Shown here: positions 1 through 6,186 of the stretch, piece by piece
Layout: every line of letters starts with the position of its first letter
Position numbering within the stretch: position 1 is the stretch's first letter
From: TMED108 sp036166415
GTDB taxonomy: Bacteria > Fidelibacterota > Marinisomatia > Marinisomatales > TCS55
Direction: 5' to 3'
Length of the DNA: 6,186 nucleotides
Assembly: GCA_036166415.1 (NCBI GenBank)
Contig: JAYZHP010000024.1
Coordinates: forward strand, 1-6,186
The notes under the pieces: generated by a model
Databases searched by the model: none
Told to the model about the DNA's origin: nothing
The model's input: the letters and a program-made list of their open reading frames with translations, nothing else
Program-made: the position numbers and the translations under genes

Positions 1-69
1 CGCAATGTTTTGATTCGAATAAAAAATAAGAATGCCAAAGTCAATTCTATTAAAGTAGAAAATAATTAA
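1..69 (+). CDS. 3' end of an unidentified upstream gene (partial)
   Basis: Frame 1 is open from the first base for 22 codons and ends with TAA at 67-69, directly before the ATG of the FecR-domain gene. The visible tail is Lys- and Asn-rich (it ends IKVENN) with alternating hydrophobic residues (VLIRIKNK), compatible with a terminal beta-strand. The zero-base junction resembles the other tight junctions here, so it is probably the last part of a co-transcribed gene. The piece is too short to assign a family, and an open frame of 22 codons can occur by chance in AT-rich DNA. The start and most of the protein lie outside the window. Confidence 0.4.
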   Translation, partial: RNVLIRIKNKNAKVNSIKVENN

Positions 70-738
70 ATGAGATTAATTAAGTACACCATCCTTGCCA
101 TAACTATACTTTATTGTATTAGTTACGCAGGTGAAAAAATAGCTATTGTAACCAAAATAATTGGCAAAGCTGAATATGAGAGAGGTAAAAATTCTTCAAA
201 AATATTAACTAAGGGATTTATAATTGAAAATGGAGATAGAATTTCAACGCCTAAAGGCGGGTTTGTGGCGTTAATATTTATCGATGATAAATCTGCATTA
301 AAAATTAGAGAAAAAACTAAAATTATAATTAATGGAAAAAAGAGCTCTAGTAAAATTAGTAAGAAAATAGACCTATCTAGTGGAACCATTCGTGCGCAAG
401 TAGAAAATAATAGAGATTTTATTGTTCAGACATCTGTTTCGGTTGCATCTGTTAAAGGAACTGATTTTTGGGTTATATCCGATAGTAAAATTGGTGATTC
501 AGTGATTGGCTTAGAGGGAATTGTTAGTCTTTCAAATAGAAAGTCTGGAGAAAAAATTGATATAAAAGCAGGAATAACTGGATTTTCTACTGAGGATGGT
601 TCACTCCAATCATTTAAATCCGATCCAAAAAATACCCCGATTGACCTTACTCAAAATGACGATAAAGATAAACAGCTTGAGATTATATTTAAAGACTCTT
701 CAGGCAAAGAGAAAAAATTAATTATTGAATATAAATAA
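70..738 (+). CDS. Exported FecR-domain protein
   Basis: A 222-residue protein predicted to act in the periplasm. Residues 1-20 form a signal peptide: basic start MRLIK, hydrophobic core, and a cleavage site of the SYA|GE type after Ala20. No later membrane helix is seen. Residues about 23-172 match the FecR fold: GDRIST (55-60), the D-x-S-x-L-x-I strand pattern with FIDDKSALKI (70-79), LSSGTIRAQV (102-111), and the hallmark VKGTDFWV (128-135), followed by GLEGIVSLSN (147-156) and IKAGITGF (165-172). The C-terminal part (about 186-222) has a polar linker and then a predicted beta-hairpin rich in Lys and Glu. Classical FecR has an N-terminal anti-sigma region and a TM helix; both are absent, so this is a stand-alone periplasmic FecR domain, not a sigma regulator. 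FecR domains are often encoded beside CHASE2 cyclases, as here, which suggests a role in periplasmic signalling or ligand binding; that role is inferred. The ATG directly follows an upstream stop codon and gives a complete signal peptide, which supports this start. Confidence 0.85.
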   Translation: MRLIKYTILAITILYCISYAGEKIAIVTKIIGKAEYERGKNSSKILTKGFIIENGDRISTPKGGFVALIFIDDKSALKIREKTKIIINGKKSSSKISKKIDLSSGTIRAQVENNRDFIVQTSVSVASVKGTDFWVISDSKIGDSVIGLEGIVSLSNRKSGEKIDIKAGITGFSTEDGSLQSFKSDPKNTPIDLTQNDDKDKQLEIIFKDSSGKEKKLIIEYK

Positions 739-751
739 TTAAGATTTTTTG
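739..751 (+). promoter_or_regulatory. Translation start region using TTG, no Shine-Dalgarno
   Basis: In the frame of the 905-residue protein, a TAA at 740-742 excludes any start further upstream. The only conventional start codon before the signal peptide core is TTG at 749-751. Starting at the next in-frame ATG (797-799) would remove the basic N-region and most of the hydrophobic core of the signal peptide, so TTG is preferred. The 10 intergenic bases are A/T-rich with no GGAGG-like element. Termination-reinitiation from the FecR-domain gene is a plausible mechanism, but inferred. Confidence 0.6.
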
Positions 752-3466
752 AAGTTTAAAAACATTATTCAATACCTAGTTCCTGTAATTTTGCTTATGG
801 CATTAACTCAATTTGTTATTGCTCAGGAAAAAAACCTTTATCATTCTCCTCCTAGTTATGGTATTAAAGGAAAAGATTTAGTTATTACTGCATCTTTGAT
901 TAATACATCTAGCCCCATGGAGGCAATTCTATATTATAGATCACCTAGAAGCGAATCATATCTTGAAGTTTCTTTTATCAATAAAGGATTCAATTGGGAG
1001 GCTACAATACCAAAATTTGCCGTAACTGATTCTGGTGTTGAGTATGTAATAGCATTTCGCTTTTCAGAAAATTTAATTATCTCATACCCAAGAGTTGATC
1101 CATTTAATAATCCCTATACCCTTCAAGTGGTGGATGACCCTTTTGCTCGTAGTTCAAATATTGCCCTTGATCAAGTTGATATTCTTATTCTTTCACCGGA
1201 TATTGGTGAGATAATTGAACCTAGTGAAGTATTTATCGCTGCCTCATTTTTTTATGTAAAAAATATAGATATGACCTCAGTTATACTCACATTAGATGGA
1301 GTGGATCAAACTTCTGAAATGATATTGGAGGATGATATATTAACCTTTGATCCTGGATTGGTTAATTCTGGCGATCATACTATTCAAATAATTATGAAAA
1401 ATAAAGATGGCGATGATCTAGCTCCCTTTAAATGGAGTTTTACAGTTGGAGAAAGAAGAAAAGAGATGCAAGATTATGTGTCCTACAAAGGATCAGTTCA
1501 AAATAGACTATCATCAGAAAAAGTCTCAGGGATAAGCTTAAACGTTGCTGAGGTACAAGGAAAATTTGATATCGATTTTAATTGGGCTGAGGTAAAAGCA
1601 GATGCACGTCTAACATCAATGGAAAGCCCTTATATGCAACCGCAAAATCGTTTAGGAGCTCAATTTTCTTTCAGTTCTTTTATAGATATTAGTGTTGGAG
1701 ATTTTTATCCCAGGTTAAGCCAATTTATGATTGATGGAAAAAGGGTAAGAGGTATTGGGTTTAAATCAGACTTTAATTGGATAAAATTTGATTTTGTCCA
1801 AGGTGAATTAAATCGAGTAGTTCATCAGCAGAAATTTTTAAATGGTGGTTATCGCCTGAATAATAACTTAACAAAAAAGAATAGCGATGGGTCGTACAGC
1901 TATTTTTTAGATCGGTCAGGTCATACTTTTAAAAGAAATATTATTGCAGCAAAACTTTCTACTGAATTTTTTTCTCGCTACAAATTTGGTGTTCATCTTA
2001 TGAGCGCAAGAGACGATACAAATTCTGTCAAAAGAACACTAAACAATACATTGTTTAGTTCGGATTCATTAGTGATTGGCGTTCCAGTAAATAATTATGA
2101 CCTAGATGGATTTACTACAGCAATTGAGAGCGCAGGACATCAATTAAATATTGTTTCCAGTGACTGGTCTGGAAGAAAACCCCAAGATAATCTTTTATTG
2201 GGCTTTAATATTGGAACTAGCTTTGATGATCAAAAAATAAATTTTGATTTTGATTGGAATATCAGTCTTTACAATAGAAACATTTGGGGTGGAGCTTTAT
2301 CCAAAACAAACCTTGATACAACGCTCGATGATTCATTAGATGGTTTTATTGGACTGCAATACAATCAAGATGGTACTCCGATAGATGGAAATATTTCAAC
2401 GATTAAGACAAGCGATATTCCCTTTGATCCGATTGCACTTAAGGACATATTTATTATTAATACAAATATGACACCTCTTGTGCCATTTGATATCAATTCA
2501 AATTTGTTGAGTAGCTTAATTAACATGCCTTCATCCGCATTTAAGTTTTCACTAAAAGGAAATTATAAATACAATAAGCTCTTAGTTGAATATCGACAGA
2601 TAGGTCCAGAATATGTATCTCTTGGTAATCCTTTTTTAAGAAATAATTCTCGTCAATTCATCATTTCTGATCGCATTAATCTATTGGATAATAAATTATT
2701 TGTGAATATTGGATTTAAACATTTAGATAATAGGATACTCAAAACAACTATTAATCCATTAAACACAAATACATTATTTTTAAATCTTAATTTTTTAGTA
2801 GGGCCTGGGCTTCCCTCTTTTGCAATGAATTATCAATCCATTGGAAAAAATAATGAAAAGTCAAAGCTAGATTCGGTAGGAGGTTCTATTATTGACCTTA
2901 GGGAAAATTCGAACACTTCAAACAATATGATCGCAATGACAGTTCCATATACAAGCAATGGCATCAAACATAACTTTACTTTAAATCTTGCCAATATGAC
3001 TAATCTAGACAATCTAGCAAGTAAGAGAAGTGGCGATTATTTATTTCCTAAAACAGATTCTAGGACAATTTCACTAAATCTTACTTCTGAATTTTCAACG
3101 CAGTTGAACACGAACGCTCAGTTCAGCCAAACCAAACTTGAGATTCCAACTTATAGCAATGGATTGCTTCAGAAAATTCCCTTTACATGGACAAATTTAT
3201 CCGTATCAGCAAACTACAAATTAATAGATAATAAGACCTTGTTTAGAGGGGTGATTTCCGTAATGGATAATAAAAGTCAAATTAGGTCTCAATTATTAGG
3301 TTTTAGAGCGGGATTAGATTATAATCTTAGAGAAGATATATCTGCTTCCTTGATGAGTTTTTTACGATTAAACTATATTAGTAGCAATAATGGAATTCAA
3401 TCATATAAAGAAGGGGTTGAAGTTAATTCATCAGGATTAATTTTTAATCTTAACTATAATTTTTAG
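749..3466 (+). CDS. Secreted Ig-like / outer-membrane beta-barrel-like protein
   Basis: A 905-residue protein of no family I can name. Residues 1-25 are a signal peptide: KFKN basic start, hydrophobic core LVPVILLMAL, cleavage near VIA|QE after Ala25. Two beta-sandwich, Ig-like regions follow. The first (about 34-128) has strand patterns such as MEAILYYRS and FNWEATIPKF. The second (about 143-233) starts VDILILSPDIGEIIEP and ends GDHTIQIIM...FKWSFTV, like the Big/Ig modules of surface proteins. From about 245 to the end the sequence is dominated by alternating polar/hydrophobic strands with aromatic girdle residues (FDIDFNW, INFDFDWNIS), Asn/Ser-rich loops and a C-terminal strand ending LNYNF. 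A terminal Phe is the usual recognition feature for Bam-dependent outer-membrane insertion. A conserved-looking turn, GDFYPRLS...DGKRVRGIG (317-337), resembles the motif in large FCB-group barrel proteins. No TonB plug domain is seen. It sits 10 bases after the FecR gene and 2 before the cyclase gene, so it is almost certainly co-translated with them. A porin, adhesin or envelope sensor role is possible; none is shown. Confidence 0.75.
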   Translation: MKFKNIIQYLVPVILLMALTQFVIAQEKNLYHSPPSYGIKGKDLVITASLINTSSPMEAILYYRSPRSESYLEVSFINKGFNWEATIPKFAVTDSGVEYVIAFRFSENLIISYPRVDPFNNPYTLQVVDDPFARSSNIALDQVDILILSPDIGEIIEPSEVFIAASFFYVKNIDMTSVILTLDGVDQTSEMILEDDILTFDPGLVNSGDHTIQIIMKNKDGDDLAPFKWSFTVGERRKEMQDYVSYKGSVQNRLSSEKVSGISLNVAEVQGKFDIDFNWAEVKADARLTSMESPYMQPQNRLGAQFSFSSFIDISVGDFYPRLSQFMIDGKRVRGIGFKSDFNWIKFDFVQGELNRVVHQQKFLNGGYRLNNNLTKKNSDGSYSYFLDRSGHTFKRNIIAAKLSTEFFSRYKFGVHLMSARDDTNSVKRTLNNTLFSSDSLVIGVPVNNYDLDGFTTAIESAGHQLNIVSSDWSGRKPQDNLLLGFNIGTSFDDQKINFDFDWNISLYNRNIWGGALSKTNLDTTLDDSLDGFIGLQYNQDGTPIDGNISTIKTSDIPFDPIALKDIFIINTNMTPLVPFDINSNLLSSLINMPSSAFKFSLKGNYKYNKLLVEYRQIGPEYVSLGNPFLRNNSRQFIISDRINLLDNKLFVNIGFKHLDNRILKTTINPLNTNTLFLNLNFLVGPGLPSFAMNYQSIGKNNEKSKLDSVGGSIIDLRENSNTSNNMIAMTVPYTSNGIKHNFTLNLANMTNLDNLASKRSGDYLFPKTDSRTISLNLTSEFSTQLNTNAQFSQTKLEIPTYSNGLLQKIPFTWTNLSVSANYKLIDNKTLFRGVISVMDNKSQIRSQLLGFRAGLDYNLREDISASLMSFLRLNYISSNNGIQSYKEGVEVNSSGLIFNLNYNF
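2038..2059. repeat. Perfect 10-bp inverted repeat inside the barrel gene
   Basis: The arms actaaacaat (2038-2047) and attgtttagt (2050-2059) are exact reverse complements separated by the two bases ac. The palindrome lies inside the 905-residue protein gene, across codons for TLNNTLF. With the innermost pair unpaired it could form an RNA hairpin with a tetraloop; as DNA it could be a two-fold symmetric site. It has no T-tract and lies mid-gene, so it is not a terminator. In DNA this AT-rich a chance occurrence is quite possible. Confidence 0.35.
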
Positions 3467-3468
3467 CG

Positions 3469-6066
3469 ATGAAATCATTTTTAAATCAAATAATAAAATA
3501 TTTCCAAAGGCAGTGGGTTCCATGGGTAATTACATTTAGTTCTATTGCATTCATTTCTATTTCACAATGGATCGGTATTTTTGACACACTAGAGTTAAAA
3601 ATGTACGATTATCGATTCAATACAGTACGCGGCCCCTTGACCGGATGGACAGCCATCGATTCTACCTATATAAACAACGGAACAGATATTGTATTAGTTG
3701 AGGTTGATGATGAAGCCTGGAGGCTGGTTCCTGAAGAATGGCCATATCCAAGAGGTAGTATATGGGGTCGAGCAATACGAAATTTATACAAAGCGGGTGC
3801 AAAGGTTATTGTTTTTGATATACAGTTTGATTCGCCTGAAAATAGATCCGAGATTTATAAAGACTTAATTCAGACAACAACTACCGATTATATCATGAAT
3901 CAAGTGCCTTCAATGAGAGATACAACTCAAGCAGAATACATACTAGAATCACTACCTAAGCTGATTCCAAGACATGGGGATGATATATTAGGAGAAGCAG
4001 TTGCTGAAGCACAAATGTTTGGGACTACTGTAATTATGCCCGCTAAAATGGTTACGGAGCCAACTTCAGTTCCACCACAATATATAGCCTATCCTGTAAG
4101 GCAAGTCATGAATGCAAAACCAGAACTAGGCTTGATAAATGATCAAATGGATTTAGATGGATTTTCAAGAAGATATTCTCTTTTTGATATTATGGCACAT
4201 GAGCCTGATAAATACTATTTGACGCTAGGGGTTAAAGCTTTTAAAGCATTTAATGAAATCCCAGATACAGCAAAACCATACTTTGACAGTGATAATCTAA
4301 TTTGGGAATATGGAAATCATAAAATAAAAGCTTATGGTCAGGGTAATTCCTTTTTAGTCAATTATTACGGACCACCTTCAGGGTATAAAATTAGAGATCA
4401 GAGAAACTTGCCTCCCTGGGCAACATTTCCAAAATATTCCTTAGCATATATTATAGATACCGATGAAGTTACATTGCGAGAGCCAATGGAAGACCTAGAT
4501 TGGATGAGTCAATTTTTACCTGGCGAAATTCCAGAATGGATTAGCTCGATTGAGGATGAAAATGAACGTAAAGAGATGTTAGAAGTCATGGGAATTAGTA
4601 ATAGTGATATTTCAAATTCACCATTTTATAATAAAATAGTAGTAATCGGAACCTCTGTTGAGGTTCATCATGACTATAAGCAGACTCCATTTTATAATTA
4701 TGCAGGAATTCAACAACTAACTCCTGGAATGGAAACGCATGCCAATGCTATTCAAACAATGATTGATGATAATTACATCAATGTGCTAGGCGGTGGATTA
4801 ACAGAATTTTTTAATGAATATAATCAATATCCCTTTAGTCATTTGATGTTAATTATGCTATTAAGCTTGATTGCGCTCGCAATCCTTTCATTTGTAAATC
4901 CTGTTGTTGCTGGGTTTTTAATTATTTTAGAATGTCTTGTATATTTTGCTGTAGCGTGTGGGTTATTCGCTGGGGATATTTTTTGGGGAATTAAAACTAT
5001 CTTACCCAATTTCATGATTAGCAATCTATCACTTCATTATCAATTACCACAAATTGGCGAATCTTATATTATACCGATTGTAGCACCTCTTTCTTCAGTA
5101 ATGGTAACCTATTTTGGAATTGTGCTGTACGATTTCATTATGGAGCAAAAAGATAAAAAATATTTAAAAAATACTTTTGGTGCTTATATCTCACCTGACT
5201 TGATTGATCAAATGTATGAGGACAAGCAAGAACCTAAATTAGGTGGTCAGGCAGGTTATCACACCGCATTTTTCTCTGACATACAAAGTTTTTCATCATT
5301 CTCTGAGATACTTGAGCCAGAGAAAATGGTGAGCTTAATGAATGAATATTTAACTGAAATGACATCTATTCTTCTAGAACATAAGGGAACTTTAGATAAA
5401 TATATCGGAGATGCAATTGTAGCATTTTACGGAGCACCCGTCCCGCTAGAAGGTCATGAATATCATGCGTGCATGACAGCTCTTGAGATGGAGAGAAAGT
5501 TGCAATTATTGAGAAAAAAATGGTCTTCCGAAGGACATTGGCCTGAACTAGTACATAACATACGCCACCGAGTTGGTCTAAACTCTGGGAAGATGGTAAC
5601 GGGCAATATGGGCTCTTCTATGCGAATGAATTATACTATGATGGGAGATACGGTGAATCTAGCTGCTCGATTAGAGCCTGCTGCCAAGCAATATGGGGTT
5701 TATACAATTGTTGCTCAAAACACATATAAAGCAGTAAAGGATCAATTTGAATGGAGAATGTTAGATTATTTAACTGTAAAAGGAAAAAAGAAACCAGTTA
5801 AGGCTTATGAGCTATTCTCGGTAAAAGATGATCTTAATAATGACCAATCGCAGTTAATAACAGCCTTTAATGAAGGAATAGATTTATATTTTAAGCAAGA
5901 ATGGAACAAGGCACTCAGCAAATTTAAAGAAGCATCTGAGCTCGAGGAAGATTTTCCTGATCGCCCTACAACACCATCTTTGATTTATATTCAAAGATGT
6001 GAATTCTTTTCAAAAAATCCACCAGCAAAAGATTGGGATGGCGTATGGATAATGAAGAGCAAATAA
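3469..6066 (+). CDS. CHASE2-domain class III adenylate cyclase
   Basis: An 865-residue inner-membrane enzyme expected to make cAMP from ATP. TM1 is at about 17-37. A periplasmic CHASE2 sensor covers about 38-440, shown by DTLELKMYDYRFN (39-51), IVLVEVDDEAW (74-84), WPYPRG (91-96), AGAKVIVFDIQFDSP (109-123), NKIVVIGTS (388-396) and PGMETHANAIQTMI (419-432). Three TM helices follow (about 458-476, 479-501, 533-557), then a short linker (LKNTFGAYISPDLIDQM) into the cyclase domain (about 598-783). Catalytic residues all appear intact: metal-binding Asp604 (FFSDIQSF) and Asp648 (KYIGDAIVAF), adenine-selecting Lys644 and Thr723 (YTMMGDTVN), ribose-orienting Asn730 and transition-state Arg734 (NLAARLE). 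Thr rather than Asp at 723 marks class IIIb. The tail (about 796-865) has a TPR-like helix pair followed by RC...NPPAKDWDGVW, a common ending in CHASE2 cyclases. An acidic stretch at about 333-383 looks inserted within CHASE2. The ATG is 2 bases after the preceding stop, which suggests translational coupling. No sign of truncation or frameshift. The CHASE2 ligand is unknown. Guanylate cyclase activity is unlikely, given Lys/Thr. Confidence 0.95.
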   Translation: MKSFLNQIIKYFQRQWVPWVITFSSIAFISISQWIGIFDTLELKMYDYRFNTVRGPLTGWTAIDSTYINNGTDIVLVEVDDEAWRLVPEEWPYPRGSIWGRAIRNLYKAGAKVIVFDIQFDSPENRSEIYKDLIQTTTTDYIMNQVPSMRDTTQAEYILESLPKLIPRHGDDILGEAVAEAQMFGTTVIMPAKMVTEPTSVPPQYIAYPVRQVMNAKPELGLINDQMDLDGFSRRYSLFDIMAHEPDKYYLTLGVKAFKAFNEIPDTAKPYFDSDNLIWEYGNHKIKAYGQGNSFLVNYYGPPSGYKIRDQRNLPPWATFPKYSLAYIIDTDEVTLREPMEDLDWMSQFLPGEIPEWISSIEDENERKEMLEVMGISNSDISNSPFYNKIVVIGTSVEVHHDYKQTPFYNYAGIQQLTPGMETHANAIQTMIDDNYINVLGGGLTEFFNEYNQYPFSHLMLIMLLSLIALAILSFVNPVVAGFLIILECLVYFAVACGLFAGDIFWGIKTILPNFMISNLSLHYQLPQIGESYIIPIVAPLSSVMVTYFGIVLYDFIMEQKDKKYLKNTFGAYISPDLIDQMYEDKQEPKLGGQAGYHTAFFSDIQSFSSFSEILEPEKMVSLMNEYLTEMTSILLEHKGTLDKYIGDAIVAFYGAPVPLEGHEYHACMTALEMERKLQLLRKKWSSEGHWPELVHNIRHRVGLNSGKMVTGNMGSSMRMNYTMMGDTVNLAARLEPAAKQYGVYTIVAQNTYKAVKDQFEWRMLDYLTVKGKKKPVKAYELFSVKDDLNNDQSQLITAFNEGIDLYFKQEWNKALSKFKEASELEEDFPDRPTTPSLIYIQRCEFFSKNPPAKDWDGVWIMKSK

Positions 6067-6082
6067 TCTATTTTATACTACT

Positions 6083-6186
6083 ATGAACGATATTCGCGGA
6101 AAAATTTTGTGGATTGATGATGAAATTGACCACTTAAAACCCCATATTCTTTTTTTAGAAGAAAAGGGCTATGAAATTACACCATC
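6083..6186 (+). CDS. porX: Response regulator, PorX-like (5' part only)
   Basis: Thirty-four complete codons are visible before the window ends. They encode a receiver-domain start: strand beta-1 KILWIDDEID (residues 7-16) with the acidic pocket Asp12-Asp13-Glu14, then helix alpha-1 and strand beta-2 in KPHILFLEEKGYEI. The combination LWIDDEID, LKPHI and LFLEEKGYE is strongly reminiscent of PorX, the Bacteroidota response regulator whose receiver is followed by a PglZ/alkaline-phosphatase-like effector domain and which controls type IX secretion with PorY and SigP. The phospho-accepting Asp, expected around residue 55, and any effector domain are outside the window, so the name rests on the N-terminus alone. 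It starts 16 bases after the cyclase stop, on the same strand, with no terminator between, and is probably in the same transcript. An ordinary CheY-type or DNA-binding regulator is the alternative. Confidence 0.7.
   Translation, partial: MNDIRGKILWIDDEIDHLKPHILFLEEKGYEITP

Noticed and set aside
106..123. Possible lipoprotein cysteine (Cys16) in the FecR protein signal peptide
   Set aside because: The residues before it are ILY, which do not fit a lipobox; Tyr at -1 is not accepted. A signal peptidase I site at SYA|GE fits better.
123..389. Open frame of 88 codons on the minus strand
   Set aside because: It lies wholly inside the well-supported FecR-domain gene on the opposite strand. Its hydrophobic, Leu/Ile/Pro-rich product is what the complement of Lys/Asn/Glu-rich coding sequence gives.
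3436..3453. Short inverted repeat with T-run near the end of the barrel gene (attaatttttaat)
   Set aside because: The arms are only about six A/T-rich base pairs and lie in coding sequence 2 bases before a co-directional gene; a functional terminator there is unlikely.
749..3466. TonB-dependent receptor identity for the 905-residue protein
   Set aside because: No plug domain or TonB box is visible after the signal peptide; Ig-like regions occupy that place.
4839..5024. Open frame of 61 codons on the minus strand
   Set aside because: It is antisense to the TM-helix part of the cyclase gene, with no domain, start context or neighbour to support it.
6067..6082. Terminator or promoter between the cyclase and response-regulator genes
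   Set aside because: The gap is only 16 A/T-rich bases with no inverted repeat or T-tract, too short for a terminator plus a promoter.

Overview
The window is an AT-rich, almost wholly coding stretch in which every supported gene reads on the + strand. It has three complete genes, the 3' end of a possible upstream gene and the 5' end of a downstream gene. Junctions are extremely tight (0, 10, 2 and 16 bases), with no room for an internal terminator or promoter, so it reads as the middle of one operon. There are no RNA genes, mobile elements or CRISPR arrays, and no non-coding stretch longer than 16 bases.

The organism is probably a Gram-negative member of the Bacteroidota/FCB group; Candidatus Neomarinimicrobiota (SAR406) or an Ignavibacteria-like lineage is plausible. 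The grounds are low GC, no recognisable Shine-Dalgarno sequence before any of the four starts, a large outer-membrane-type beta-barrel protein ending in Phe, and a downstream response regulator whose first residues look like PorX. This placement is inference; no phylogenetic marker is present.

Layout: (1) 1-69, the possible last 22 codons of an unidentified upstream gene, whose stop abuts the next ATG. (2) 70-738, a 222-residue exported FecR-domain protein. (3) 749-3466, a 905-residue secreted protein starting at TTG, with a signal peptide, two Ig-like beta-sandwich regions and a long beta-strand region resembling an outer-membrane barrel. (4) 3469-6066, an 865-residue membrane-bound class III adenylate cyclase with a periplasmic CHASE2 sensor, three clustered TM helices, a complete catalytic domain with Thr at the adenine-selecting position, and a TPR-like C-terminal tail. 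(5) 6083 to the window end, the first 34 codons of a receiver-domain protein resembling PorX.

A possible working model is a trans-envelope signalling module. The barrel/Ig protein would sit in the outer membrane, the FecR protein would be a periplasmic partner, CHASE2 would sense in the periplasm and control cytoplasmic cAMP synthesis, and the PorX-like regulator would be co-expressed. FecR domains and CHASE2 cyclases are known to occur as neighbours. The insertion of the barrel/Ig protein between them and the PorX-like gene behind them are the least ordinary parts of the window.
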